Positions 42,184 through 51,176 of a stretch of DNA of 64,000 nt are shown here, piece after piece. The DNA is from Pseudomonas sp. LD120 (GTDB taxonomy: Bacteria; Pseudomonadota; Gammaproteobacteria; Pseudomonadales; Pseudomonadaceae): NCBI RefSeq assembly GCF_009861525.1, contig NZ_WVHL01000005.1:744001-808000 (forward strand). Reading direction: 5' to 3'. The number at the start of each line of letters is the position of its first letter. Within the stretch, counting starts at the first letter, position 1. The notes below the pieces were generated by a model, which was not told the origin of the DNA, ran no database searches, and saw only the letters and a list, made by a program, of their open reading frames with translations. Both the position numbers and the translations under genes were made by a program.

Positions 42184-43140
42184 ATGAAAGTTTTATTTCT
42201 GGTGCAGAAAGAACAACGGGCTATTTTGGATCGTTTGTACGAAGGCGTGGCCTCGCACTGCGAGTGTGATGTGCGCTGGTTGAGCAGTGATGAACAGCGC
42301 AATCTGCGCGGTTACTTTCGACGGGAAGTTGATGTTACCCGTTATGACCGGATCATCTTCTTCCTGCGGTTCAAGCAAGAAATTCGTCAGGTCGGATTTA
42401 TTCGCACGGTACCTAACCTTGTGATTCTCGAGCACGACGCTTATCAGAACTATATTGCCTGCAAGTACACAGGCAAGTTCAGTGCTCATTACCGCCGTTT
42501 GTCATGGGTGCGGGTGATCAGTTCAGGACATATGGTGACTGAGCGTTTACGCGAAGAAGGCTTTGACGCGGTATTCGTGCCCAAGGGGTATGACCAAGCG
42601 CTTTTGCAGGAGCAAGGGCGTGAGCGTGATATCGAGTTGGCGTTTGTCGGTAGTACCAACAGCGTGGCTTACAGCGGTCGTAAGGCATTGCTGGATGAAC
42701 TGGCACAAGTTGAGTCGTTGGTGGTCACGCGAACCAATTCGGGTGAAGAATACTGCGCAACCCTTAACCGAATTCGTTATTTCGTCAGTGCCGATGTCGG
42801 TATGGGCGAATACATGATCAAGAACTTCGAGGCCATGGCCTGTGGCTGTGTCTTGCTGGCTTTTGATCAAGGGGCGGCAGAAAACCAGGCTCTCGGTTTC
42901 CAAGATATGGTCAATGTAGTGCTCTACAAAGACATCCCGCAGTTGCAGAGCAAGCTGGCGGCCTTGCGTGCCAATCCGCAGTTAGCGGCGGATATCGCTT
43001 GTAGCGGGCGTGATTTGGCGGTCAATCAGTTCAGTTTTGCTCACATTGGGCGGCGAATTGTCGATGCTCTGCAGCCGCCACTGCGACCGCGCGCCCCCTT
43101 GAGCCTGCTGGAAAGGCTGCGCTTGAAGCTGGGTGTTTGA
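42184..43140 (+). CDS. ssg: Ssg-like glycosyltransferase
   Basis: A 318-residue GT-B-type protein corresponding to PA5001 (Ssg, cell-surface sugar glycosyltransferase, affecting LPS, exopolysaccharide and phage sensitivity). Features: DRIIFFLRFKQEIRQVGF, SSGHMVTERLREEG, VGSTNSVAYSGRKALLDEL, and the C-terminal MIKNFEAMACGCVLLAFDQG typical of CgeB-like transferases. Two ATGs are adjacent; the second (42184) has the better spacing to AGGA. Bases from here to 48 kb read as less GC-rich than the surroundings. Confidence 0.83.
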   Translation: MKVLFLVQKEQRAILDRLYEGVASHCECDVRWLSSDEQRNLRGYFRREVDVTRYDRIIFFLRFKQEIRQVGFIRTVPNLVILEHDAYQNYIACKYTGKFSAHYRRLSWVRVISSGHMVTERLREEGFDAVFVPKGYDQALLQEQGRERDIELAFVGSTNSVAYSGRKALLDELAQVESLVVTRTNSGEEYCATLNRIRYFVSADVGMGEYMIKNFEAMACGCVLLAFDQGAAENQALGFQDMVNVVLYKDIPQLQSKLAALRANPQLAADIACSGRDLAVNQFSFAHIGRRIVDALQPPLRPRAPLSLLERLRLKLGV

Positions 43141-43267
43141 TATAAGCGTTTCAGTGATGCGTGATGGCATTTTGATTTTTCATGGGTCGATGTGCAGATC
43201 CTTGTCAAAGCGCTCATCGAGTTGTCAGCAGCGGGCCTCCAGAACGTAGCAGAAGGTCGTTTTTGCA

Positions 43268-44365
43268 ATGAGTATTCTTAACATCATGTGGGCCGGAGGC
43301 TCTGCGTTCGCTTCGGTGCAGAAGGTTCATCATCAGATACTTTCTCAGGCTGACAGTCGTGTTTTGATCAACACCTGGCTGCTTCAAGGCAAGGCTACCG
43401 GGGATCGGGCGCTGCTCGATCAGGCTGTCGAGTGGAACCTTTCTTCTGCAAAGCTCAAGGGTCGAAACCTTTGGAAGCTGCTTGCGCCCTTGATACGTGC
43501 GCGGTTTAAAAAAGCCCTGCCTAAAGATCTTGAGGTCGTGCTCTTGGATGGTATCGGCGTGGCTCGGGTTTTGTTGCCGGTGCTCAAGAGCTTACCCAAG
43601 GTGAGAGTGGTGCTTCTTTTTCATGGTGTTACTCGCTTGCGTCACAGTGATCGACAGCTGTTTGAGCCGTTTTCTGACGCTCAATTGACGTTCGCGGCGG
43701 TGTCGAAAACCCTCGCGCAATCACTTGAGTGTGATTTACGTCGGCCGGTGACGGTCTTGCGCAGCGCCTACGATCCTGTCGCTTTTCGCGCTGCGATGCT
43801 TCCCCGTGAACAGGCACGATCTCGCTTGGGCCTGTCATTGGAAAGCGCGCCGGTACTAGGCGCCGTAGGTCGGCTGGTGGACGGTAAGGGATTTGCTTGC
43901 TTGCTGGATGCGTTTGCTGCGCTATCGGCACACCGCCCTGATGCCTGCTTGGTGATCCTCGGCGAAGGCCCTGAGAGGCAAGCCCTTGAAGCCAGAGTCG
44001 AGCGTCTCGGGTTGAGCGGGAGCGTTTTCCTTCCCGGTCATTTGCAGGAAGCTGCGACGCTTTACCGAGCATTTGATTGGATCGCTATTCCTTCGTTGGA
44101 AGAGGGGTTGGGGCTGATCCTGCAAGAGGCGGTGATGGCCGGTACACCAGTGCTTACCAGTGAACTCGCGGTGTTCCGGGAGCAACTGGACGCGGCTGGT
44201 TTGTATGCGCCTGCGAATGATGTTGGGGCTTGGACTCGCCTCATGGAACGTGCGTTTTCTCTATCCCCTGAGGCGACTGTCGAGGAACAGGCTCAGGCGC
44301 TTGCACCGGAGCAGGCCTGGAAGGACTTCGCAGAAACTACGCGACGGTTGTTTTCAGGCCGGTAG
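43268..44365 (+). CDS. wapR: WapR-like LPS core glycosyltransferase (GT4)
   Basis: A 365-residue GT4 enzyme with FHGVTRLRHSDRQLF, VLGAVGRLVDGKGFACLLDAF... as the linker to the C-terminal Rossmann fold, and the donor site EEGLGLILQEAVMAGTPVL. The position before the small kinase and waaL matches PA5000 (WapR), the alpha-1,3-rhamnosyltransferase that makes the O-antigen-acceptor core form. Donor and acceptor here are inferred from position only. Its last 12 nt overlap the convergent kinase-like gene. Confidence 0.78.
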   Translation: MSILNIMWAGGSAFASVQKVHHQILSQADSRVLINTWLLQGKATGDRALLDQAVEWNLSSAKLKGRNLWKLLAPLIRARFKKALPKDLEVVLLDGIGVARVLLPVLKSLPKVRVVLLFHGVTRLRHSDRQLFEPFSDAQLTFAAVSKTLAQSLECDLRRPVTVLRSAYDPVAFRAAMLPREQARSRLGLSLESAPVLGAVGRLVDGKGFACLLDAFAALSAHRPDACLVILGEGPERQALEARVERLGLSGSVFLPGHLQEAATLYRAFDWIAIPSLEEGLGLILQEAVMAGTPVLTSELAVFREQLDAAGLYAPANDVGAWTRLMERAFSLSPEATVEEQAQALAPEQAWKDFAETTRRLFSGR

Positions 44366-44959
44366 TAACGCTTGCTCCAGCGCTTGCATTGGAAAGCCTT
44401 CGTTCAGCTCTTCACGCGCAATATAGCGTGCAAAATGCTGCAAGTTGCGCTTGACCAGTTTGCGAGGTAATGGCGCGCGCAAGAAACGCATATCCGCAAC
44501 ATCGATCAGTCCCATCTCATTCTCGGGGGTTACGACAATGTTGCCCAAATGTAACGAGCGGAAGTAGATGCCAGCGGTATGCAGCCTACGTATGAACTCC
44601 ACCAGTGGCTCCAGGTTTTGTTGCCAATCAAAACCTTCTCCGCCGGCAATCTGGCGTAGTGTTTGTCCAGGGAGTGGCTGATAAAGCACTGCAGTCATGC
44701 CGGGCGCGGTCAGTTCAAAGACCTGGAGTACGGTCAAGGTAGGGATGCCACGTTTGATCAACTCCGCCGCATTGTTAATGAAACGTTTGGAGTACGGGCG
44801 AAACAGCGCTGAGGAAAAAAGACGTTTGCGGCGAAACAGTTTGAGGATGTTGCCGTCTGCCAGCAGGTAGACTTTAGGGCCGTAGCTGTCGGCCTCCAAT
44901 ATTCTGGCGCCTTCAGTCATCGAATTTAAAGCGGCTTGGGAAAGCCTTGAACATTGCAT
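44354..44959 (-). CDS. Small InaA/WaaP-like kinase-fold protein, catalytic Asp missing
   Basis: A 201-residue protein of the lipopolysaccharide-kinase fold (counterpart of PA4998, sometimes called toluene-tolerance protein). It has a short N-lobe (KVYLLADGNILKLFRRKRL) and the motif FRSLHLGN (133-140) where a kinase would have HxDxxxxN, so Ser135 replaces the catalytic Asp. LIDVADMRF (Asp153) is kept. It is the only leftward gene between wapR and waaL, convergent with the first by 12 nt of overlap and divergent from waaL. Start ATG at 44959; 44920 is possible. Confidence 0.8.
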   Translation of the reverse strand: MQCSRLSQAALNSMTEGARILEADSYGPKVYLLADGNILKLFRRKRLFSSALFRPYSKRFINNAAELIKRGIPTLTVLQVFELTAPGMTAVLYQPLPGQTLRQIAGGEGFDWQQNLEPLVEFIRRLHTAGIYFRSLHLGNIVVTPENEMGLIDVADMRFLRAPLPRKLVKRNLQHFARYIAREELNEGFPMQALEQALLPA

Positions 44960-45067
44960 CTTCGGAAGCCTTGTTGGAGTCGCGGGTACAGTGATCGGTA
45001 ATGATGCCGAAAGTTTTGGGTTTTAACCATGTCAGGTTGGTCGGTTGGCCTTATTCAGGAGCAGGTG

Positions 45068-46240
45068 ATGCAAGCAAGTCGTTGGGCGCAGGTATGGATG
45101 GTTTTGGGGGGGCTGTGGTTTTTGCTGGCGATAGCTTTTGCACCGACCAACAAGATTTACCAACAAGGGCTGGTGCTCTTTCTCTGGTTGCCAGCCATGG
45201 TGTTTTCCTGGTCGGCCCGCGAGCGGCTTAAAGAAGTCTGGCGTTCGCAACGCTGGATCTGCCTGATGCTTCTGTTAATGGCGGTGTGGGGAGGCGTCAG
45301 TCTGCTGTGGACCAACGTTGAAGACCCTTCCCGAGAGGCCAAGCGCCTGCTGTATATCGGGGTCTTTCTGCTGTTCTTCCCAGTGTTTGCCGACGCTCGA
45401 CCTGAGCGCGTCATTCGCTTGATGCAATGGGGGGGCTTTGGTCTGGCATTGTCGTCATTGATTGCAATGATCAGGTTCTATGGCGTTGAGGGTAATGCCT
45501 GGTACGCCCGTCTTGAAGGGCTTGGCCAGCTCTCCCATCCGATTCTCGGTGCTTATGTCATTGGCCTGGCTGCCGTGTGGATGCTGCATTGGGTGCCTCG
45601 CGGTCGCTGGATACAAGTGGCCTGGGTCCTGGCAATGGGATTGCTCGGGCTTTTTGTGGTGATGAGCCAAAGCCGAGGTGCCGCGTTGGCGTTGCTTTTG
45701 ACGGTTGTAGCGATGCCTATCTGGTGTCGTGACCGACGTAGCGCGTTGATCGCTGTTGCGGCGATCGTGACAGCTTTATTGGTTTTCTGGGTAATGGAAC
45801 CTCTGGTCCTGTCTCGTGGCGTCTCCTATCGCCCGCAAATTTTCATGGCGGCCCTGCACATGATTGCTGAGCGTCCCTGGGGCGGCTTGGGGTTGGGGGG
45901 AGACTATAGGGTTTTTGCCGATAACCTCTATTTTGATCACTCCCACAATCTATTCACCCACGTAGCCATCGAGCTTGGCCTGCCGGGCCTGCTCCTGTGG
46001 TGCGGGCTGTGGTTCGGGGTGCTGTGGCAAGCCTGGAAGATGCGTGACACCCTTTATGGCAAGGGCATCATCGGGATATGGGTATTCTCTTTCCTGGCGA
46101 TGCAGTTCGATGCCGCTAGCTTGACCGGTACACCTCGGGCCGAGTGGTTCATCTCTTGGTTTCCAGTTGCGCTGGCCAGTGTTTTGGTTTGGGCTCGGGC
46201 CAGGCCTGAGGCTTGTGATAAAATTCGCCGTTCTACCTAA
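45068..46240 (+). CDS. waaL: WaaL, O-antigen ligase
   Basis: A 390-residue polytopic inner-membrane protein with about 11-12 membrane segments. It joins undecaprenyl-linked O-polymer to the lipid A core at the periplasmic face. The Wzy_C region shows VMSQSRGAALALL and the large periplasmic loop with DHSHNLFTHVAIELGLPG, including the His needed for ligase action. The ATG at 45068 is chosen because AGGAG lies six bases upstream; an ATG at 45029 in frame has no ribosome site. It is 15 nt before msbA. Confidence 0.9.
   Translation: MQASRWAQVWMVLGGLWFLLAIAFAPTNKIYQQGLVLFLWLPAMVFSWSARERLKEVWRSQRWICLMLLLMAVWGGVSLLWTNVEDPSREAKRLLYIGVFLLFFPVFADARPERVIRLMQWGGFGLALSSLIAMIRFYGVEGNAWYARLEGLGQLSHPILGAYVIGLAAVWMLHWVPRGRWIQVAWVLAMGLLGLFVVMSQSRGAALALLLTVVAMPIWCRDRRSALIAVAAIVTALLVFWVMEPLVLSRGVSYRPQIFMAALHMIAERPWGGLGLGGDYRVFADNLYFDHSHNLFTHVAIELGLPGLLLWCGLWFGVLWQAWKMRDTLYGKGIIGIWVFSFLAMQFDAASLTGTPRAEWFISWFPVALASVLVWARARPEACDKIRRST
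46216..46224 (+). promoter_or_regulatory. Extended -10 candidate for msbA
   Basis: TGATAAAAT at the very end of waaL fits an extended -10 (TG, one base, TAAAAT), 32 nt before the msbA ATG. No clear -35. It could give the essential flippase gene its own transcript. Confidence 0.3.
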
Positions 46241-46255
46241 CCAGTGAGCCCAACG

Positions 46256-48064
46256 ATGAGTGAAGCACCGCCTAAAGCGGAACAGGATTCCAGCCTGAAG
46301 ATTTATTTCAGGCTGCTGGGTTATGTAAGGCCTTACATTGGCATGTTCTTGGTAAGTATCGTGGGTTTCGTGATCTTTGCGTCCACTCAGCCGATGCTTG
46401 CCGGGATTCTCAAATACTTCGTTGATGGCTTGAGCAATCCCGATGTGGTGTTCTTCCCCACTGTTCCGTATCTGAGAGACCTGAAGTTGCTGATGGCTGT
46501 GCCGCTGTTGATCATCCTGATCGCCGCGTGGCAAGGGCTGGGGTCTTTCCTGGGTAACTACTATCTGGCCAAAGTGTCCTTGGGTCTGGTCCATGATCTG
46601 CGTGTTGAACTGTTCAACAAGCTTTTGGTGCTGCCTAATCGTTATTTCGACACCCATAACTCGGGGCACTTGATTTCCCGCATTACTTTTAACGTAACCA
46701 TGGTCACTGGCGCGGCTACCGATGCGATTAAGGTCGTCATCCGCGAAGGCCTGACGGTGGTGTTCCTGTTTGGCTATCTGCTATGGATGAACTGGAAGCT
46801 GACGCTGGTGATGTTGGCGATCTTGCCGGTGATTGCCTTCATGGTCGGCAACACCAGCAAGAAATTCCGTAAACAGAGCAAAAAAATTCAGGTTGCGATG
46901 GGGGATGTGACGCATGTTGCATCTGAGACCATCCAGGGTTACCGAGTGGTGCGCAGTTTCGGTGGTGAACGCTATGAAGAGGAACGCTTCGCTGCGGCCA
47001 GTCAGGGCAACACCGAAAAACAACTGCGCATGATCAAGACCGGCGCGGTTTATACCCCGATGTTGCAGCTGGTGATTTACACCGCCATGGCTTCATTGAT
47101 GTTTCTTGTGTTGTTCTTGCGGGGTGATGCAACAGCAGGTGATTTGGTGGCTTATATCACTGCAGCGGGCTTGCTGCCCAAGCCGATTCGACAACTGTCG
47201 GAAGTCAGTTCGACTATTCAAAAAGGTGTTGCAGGAGCTGAAAGTATCTTCGAGCAACTGGATGTCGAGCCTGAAGTCGATAGCGGAACGGTTGAGCGTG
47301 ATCGCATTAGCGGTCGGCTTGAAGTGCGTAACCTGAGCTTCACTTATCCTGGTGCGGAGCGTGAGGTGCTGAAGAACATTTCATTCAGCGCCGCACCGGG
47401 GCAGATGATCGCGTTGGTTGGACGCTCTGGCAGTGGCAAGTCAACATTGGCCAGCTTGATTCCGCGTTTTTACCATCACGAAACCGGGGAAATCCTGCTT
47501 GATGATGTGGAGATCGAAGACTACCGGTTGCGAAATCTGCGTCGGCACGTAGCCCAAGTCACTCAGCACGTCACGCTGTTCAACGATACCGTCGCCAATA
47601 ATATTGCGTACGGTGACCTGGCTGGTGCGCCGCGTGAGGATATTGAAAAGGCGGCTCAAGACGCCTACGCCATGGATTTCATCGCTGAGTTGCCCCAGGG
47701 CTTGGATACCGAGGTGGGTGAAAATGGCGTGCTCCTTTCGGGTGGACAGCGCCAGCGCTTGGCTATCGCTCGGGCATTGTTGAAGAATGCGCCGTTGCTG
47801 ATTCTCGATGAGGCGACATCGGCTCTGGACACGGAGTCCGAGCGGCACATTCAGGCGGCGTTGGACAAGGTCATGAAAGGGCGCACCACCCTGGTTATCG
47901 CGCACCGCTTGTCCACCATCGAGAAGGCGGACCAGATTTTGGTGATGGATCACGGTGAAATAGTCGAGCGTGGTACTCACATCGAACTATTGGCGTTAGG
48001 CGGCTACTATTCGCGTCTGCACGCCATGGGCCTGGATGAGCCGGCAGCGACCGATATTGTCTGA
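46256..48064 (+). CDS. msbA: MsbA, lipid A export ABC transporter
   Basis: A 602-residue half-transporter. Residues 20-330 hold six membrane segments; the nucleotide-binding domain follows with Walker A GRSGSGKSTLASL, signature LSGGQRQRLAIARAL and Walker B LLILDEATSALD, then the H-loop VIAHRLS. It flips core-lipid A across the inner membrane with ATP. The ATG at 46256 is chosen; a GTG 12 nt upstream opens the frame. Place just after waaL and before hldE is as in P. aeruginosa (PA4997). Confidence 0.96.
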   Translation: MSEAPPKAEQDSSLKIYFRLLGYVRPYIGMFLVSIVGFVIFASTQPMLAGILKYFVDGLSNPDVVFFPTVPYLRDLKLLMAVPLLIILIAAWQGLGSFLGNYYLAKVSLGLVHDLRVELFNKLLVLPNRYFDTHNSGHLISRITFNVTMVTGAATDAIKVVIREGLTVVFLFGYLLWMNWKLTLVMLAILPVIAFMVGNTSKKFRKQSKKIQVAMGDVTHVASETIQGYRVVRSFGGERYEEERFAAASQGNTEKQLRMIKTGAVYTPMLQLVIYTAMASLMFLVLFLRGDATAGDLVAYITAAGLLPKPIRQLSEVSSTIQKGVAGAESIFEQLDVEPEVDSGTVERDRISGRLEVRNLSFTYPGAEREVLKNISFSAAPGQMIALVGRSGSGKSTLASLIPRFYHHETGEILLDDVEIEDYRLRNLRRHVAQVTQHVTLFNDTVANNIAYGDLAGAPREDIEKAAQDAYAMDFIAELPQGLDTEVGENGVLLSGGQRQRLAIARALLKNAPLLILDEATSALDTESERHIQAALDKVMKGRTTLVIAHRLSTIEKADQILVMDHGEIVERGTHIELLALGGYYSRLHAMGLDEPAATDIV

Positions 48065-48067
48065 TAT

Positions 48068-48094
48068 ACCGGGGGCAATGTCCCCCGGTGTTTG
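48068..48094 (+). terminator. Hairpin terminator after msbA
   Basis: ACCGGGGG and CCCCCGGT arms with a 6-nt loop lie four bases after the msbA stop, followed by a short T-rich stretch. Confidence 0.65.
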
Positions 48095-48234
48095 TATCGG
48101 TGTTCTTGCACGCTTGACCAACACCAAATAATTTTTTGCTTAACGTTTATTAGGTTGGCCCCCTTGATTCGAAATTGGGGCGAGAGGGCTAACTTTCTAT
48201 GCGTGGGTAATGGAATGTTGCAGTGTCTGTTCAG

Positions 48235-48547
48235 GCACTTATCAGCCGACGTATAGGCGAGGTCGCACGCTTGATGGTGGACGCTGGATTGATCGTTGCT
48301 GTTTTCGGCCGTATTGCCGCTTAGTGCCGATCGGGCCACCGCCAGGGCGTTGTTTGCTCTTGGGCGGTGTTTTGAGAGTTACGTTAGTACCCCGTTCAAT
48401 ATTTGCCCCCGGCGTGTTCCTAAGGGCTTGTACCAGGCAGCGTTGCTGGGGGATCAAGGATTCGCCGGGCTGGACAGTCATTACGAGGCAGCGGATCAGG
48501 CCGACTGTGTGATCAATACCGATGGCGTTGAATTGGCGACGGCGTGA
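48235..48547 (+). pseudogene. cysC: Decayed fragment of an adenylylsulfate (APS) kinase gene
   Basis: Two reading frames together give the C-terminal half of CysC. Frame one (48241-48297) reads RRIGEVARLMVDAGLIV; then, after a +1 shift, frame two (48296-48547) reads SADRATARALF, PKGLYQAALLG, GLDSHYEAADQAD and VINTDG before a stop. In APS kinases these parts are one chain (RRIGEVAKLMVDAG..., RDPKGLYKKA, GIDSVYE). The N-terminal half with the ATP-binding P-loop is absent upstream. It is thus truncated and frameshifted and cannot be active. The flanking 48095-48234 and 48548-48638 contain no gene I can see. Confidence 0.75.
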
Positions 48548-48638
48548 CGCAATTTTGCGGCGTGTGTTCAAAAAACGATCAGGGCAAGTGCCTGATCCAT
48601 CCCATGTAATCCTCTAAAACGAGCCAGCACCAACCCTG

Positions 48639-48647
48639 TGTTAATAT
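48639..48647 (+). promoter_or_regulatory. Extended -10 candidate for hldE
   Basis: TG, one base, TAATAT lies 35 nt before the hldE ATG. No clear -35. Confidence 0.35.
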
Positions 48648-48681
48648 CGCGCCCCTGTTCATTTTGTATGTGGGATGCTCC

Positions 48682-50115
48682 ATGAAGTTGTCCATGCCGC
48701 GATTCGATCAAGCCCCTGTCTTGGTGGTCGGCGATGTCATGCTCGACCGTTACTGGCATGGTGGTACCTCACGGATTTCCCCTGAGGCGCCGGTGCCGGT
48801 GGTCAAGGTCGAGCAAATTGAGGACCGCCCGGGCGGTGCCGCTAACGTTGCGCTGAACATCGCTGCCCTCGGCGCTCCAGCGTCCCTAGTGGGGGTGACG
48901 GGCGATGATGAGGCCGCTGAAAGTTTGGCCAACAGTCTGCAAGGGGCGGGGGTGCGTGCTCTGTTTCAGCGCATCAAGCATCAGCCCACCATCGTCAAAC
49001 TACGGGTCATGAGTCGTCATCAGCAGTTGCTGCGCATCGATTTCGAAGAACCCTTCGCTACCGACGCCCAGGCGTTGGCGGCCGAAGTCGACGCCTTGCT
49101 CGATGGGATCAAGGTGTTGGTGCTGTCCGACTACGGTAAAGGCGCGTTGCGTAATCATCAGGTGTTGATCGCTGCCGCGCGGGCGCGGGGCATTCCGGTG
49201 CTCGCCGACCCCAAGGGCAAGGACTTCTCCGTTTATCGTGGCGCCAGCCTGATCACGCCCAATCTCAGCGAGTTCGAAACCATCGTCGGCGGTTGCGCTG
49301 ATGAGCATGAACTGGTGAGCAAGGGGGCCAAGCTGATGCAGGATCTGGAGCTGGGAGCGCTGCTGGTGACTCGTGGCGAGCACGGCATGACCTTGTTGCG
49401 TCCGGATTATCCTGCTCTGCACCTACCAGCCCGTGCCCGTGAAGTGTTCGACGTCACGGGTGCCGGCGATACGGTGATTTCCACCCTGGCGGCAGCGATT
49501 GCCGCCGGTGAAGAACTGCCGCAGGCCGTGGGCTTGGCCAATCTGGCGGCGGGTATTGTGGTTGGCAAGCTGGGGACGGCGGCGATCAGTGCTCCCGAGT
49601 TGCGTCGGGCGATCCAGCGTGAGGAAGGCTCCGAGCGCGGTGTGTTGAGTCTCGACCAGCTGTTGCTGGCCATCGATGATGCTCGGGCCCATAACGAGAA
49701 GATCGTGTTCACCAATGGCTGTTTCGACATCCTTCACGCTGGCCATGTGACTTACCTGGAGCAGGCGCGGGCCCAAGGCGACCGGCTGATTGTGGCGATC
49801 AACGACGATGCTTCGGTCAGTCGTCTCAAGGGGCCTGGGCGTCCGATCAACAGCGTCGATCGGCGGATGGCGGTGCTGGCGGGGCTGGGGGCGGTGGACT
49901 GGGTGATCAGCTTCCCTGAAGGCACCCCGGAAAACCTGCTGTCCCAGGTTCGGCCCGATGTCTTGGTCAAGGGCGGTGACTACGCCATCGATCAGGTGGT
50001 GGGGGCCGATATCGTCACGGCTTATGGCGGCACGGTGAAGGTGCTGGGGCTGGTTGAGAACAGCTCGACCACCGCCATTGTCGAGAAAATTCGCAAGACC
50101 GACAGCGCCGAGTAA
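48682..50115 (+). CDS. hldE: HldE, bifunctional heptose-7-phosphate kinase / heptose-1-phosphate adenylyltransferase
   Basis: A 477-residue fusion that makes ADP-D-glycero-heptose for WaaC/WaaF. The N-terminal PfkB kinase (1-320) shows GDVMLDRYWHG, RPGGAANVALNIAALG and FDVTGAGDTVIS; the C-terminal nucleotidyltransferase shows FTNGCFDILHAGHVTYLEQA and KGGDYAIDQVVGAD. Start at 48682 gives MKLSMPRFDQAPVLVVGDV, as in the family. It stands on its own promoter after the cysC remnant and is followed by a strong terminator. Confidence 0.96.
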   Translation: MKLSMPRFDQAPVLVVGDVMLDRYWHGGTSRISPEAPVPVVKVEQIEDRPGGAANVALNIAALGAPASLVGVTGDDEAAESLANSLQGAGVRALFQRIKHQPTIVKLRVMSRHQQLLRIDFEEPFATDAQALAAEVDALLDGIKVLVLSDYGKGALRNHQVLIAAARARGIPVLADPKGKDFSVYRGASLITPNLSEFETIVGGCADEHELVSKGAKLMQDLELGALLVTRGEHGMTLLRPDYPALHLPARAREVFDVTGAGDTVISTLAAAIAAGEELPQAVGLANLAAGIVVGKLGTAAISAPELRRAIQREEGSERGVLSLDQLLLAIDDARAHNEKIVFTNGCFDILHAGHVTYLEQARAQGDRLIVAINDDASVSRLKGPGRPINSVDRRMAVLAGLGAVDWVISFPEGTPENLLSQVRPDVLVKGGDYAIDQVVGADIVTAYGGTVKVLGLVENSSTTAIVEKIRKTDSAE

Positions 50116-50133
50116 GGGCGGTTGTCTGGCACG

Positions 50134-50161
50134 ACGGCGCCTGTGCGGGCGCCGTTTTTTG
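50134..50161 (+). terminator. Intrinsic terminator of hldE
   Basis: ACGGCGCC, 6-nt loop, GGCGCCGT, then a T run. It sits between hldE and the convergent unknown gene. Confidence 0.92.
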
Positions 50162-50163
50162 TC

Positions 50164-51135
50164 TCAGCCTTGGCGCCTGGTCTTTTCGGGGACAATCTTG
50201 CGCAGCATCTGTCGGGCCTTGCCGGTCAGGCGTATAAGTTTCGAGTCTTTCTCCGGCTCGTTCAGGCCCCGTTGTTTGAGCCAGTCCTTCCAGCGAATCC
50301 GTTCATCACTGACGACCCAGCCGTCCTGCTGGGCGAAGCTTTCTGCCAGATACAAGCCGCGAGTACTGGCCGGGTGCAACTGATCTTTCTTCAAGGTGTA
50401 CAACTCGGCACAGGGTTGGCCATTATCCAGCGGCATCAGGTATAGGTCCGGACGCTTGCGGTCCAGGCGCGCCACCAATTGGTCCCCTTCCAATCGCTCA
50501 TCGACATGGAACAGGCTCAGGGATTTGGCTTCCTTGGGCACATCCAGGCGCAGGTCATAGATCAGTTGCAGCGAAGCGGTGGGCAGGTGCACATAGGCCC
50601 TTGGGCGTTCCAGTAATTGCAGGTTGGCGCAACGTACCGGGCGCGCCGCGCCGGACAGTGGGGTCAGGCGAAAGGGCAGGGCCTCGCGGTAATGCAGGGC
50701 TCCAGCATAGGGCGCGGGCAGCCAGGTGTCGTTGAAGCGCCCGCCGAGCCAGCCTTCCGGGGTTTCCAGCAGGCACTCTTCAGCGATTTCCTGGATGGCG
50801 GTGTGCAGTGGCAGGTTCAGTTCATGGGCAGGCACATAGCCGGAGATCAGCTTGAGCACCACGTCGCCGCGATCCTGGCGTCGTTGGCGCACCAAAACCC
50901 AATAGTCGCGGTTCTGCCAGTGCAGAGTCAGGCGCACCGAGACCCCGAGGTTGGCCAGCTCCAGGGCGAAGCGTTCGTTGTCGGCTACCGTCACCGGGCG
51001 TCGACGCTGCAGGGTTTGAGCGAAATTCAGCGGCATCCCCACGCTTTGGTAGCAGAGGCCCTCGGGGGTCGCTTCGACGAACAGGGGCAGGGTCTTGAAA
51101 TTACTGGGGTTCTTTCTAATGAGCGGTCGCGACAT
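50164..51135 (-). CDS. Conserved Pseudomonas protein of unknown function
   Basis: A 323-residue soluble protein, the apparent counterpart of PA4993. I do not recognise the family firmly. The middle has AIQEIAEECLLETPEGWLGG, which resembles the RExxEE core of a Nudix box, though the preceding Gly and Glu pattern is not clear. There is no signal peptide or membrane segment. The ATG at 51135 is chosen for AAGGAG five bases upstream, 42 nt inside the longer frame. It is the last of a leftward series with the aldo/keto reductase and FAD oxidoreductase (41-nt gap), so a redox-linked role is possible but unproven. Confidence 0.75.
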   Translation of the reverse strand: MSRPLIRKNPSNFKTLPLFVEATPEGLCYQSVGMPLNFAQTLQRRRPVTVADNERFALELANLGVSVRLTLHWQNRDYWVLVRQRRQDRGDVVLKLISGYVPAHELNLPLHTAIQEIAEECLLETPEGWLGGRFNDTWLPAPYAGALHYREALPFRLTPLSGAARPVRCANLQLLERPRAYVHLPTASLQLIYDLRLDVPKEAKSLSLFHVDERLEGDQLVARLDRKRPDLYLMPLDNGQPCAELYTLKKDQLHPASTRGLYLAESFAQQDGWVVSDERIRWKDWLKQRGLNEPEKDSKLIRLTGKARQMLRKIVPEKTRRQG

Positions 51136-51176
51136 ATCGGCTCCTTCTTGCGTCGGGGTCGGCCGCGTCGGCGGCA

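Noticed and set aside
48210..48512. Small open frame MECCSVCSG over the cysC remnant
   Set aside because: It is in a third frame and resembles nothing, while the other two frames spell CysC segments.
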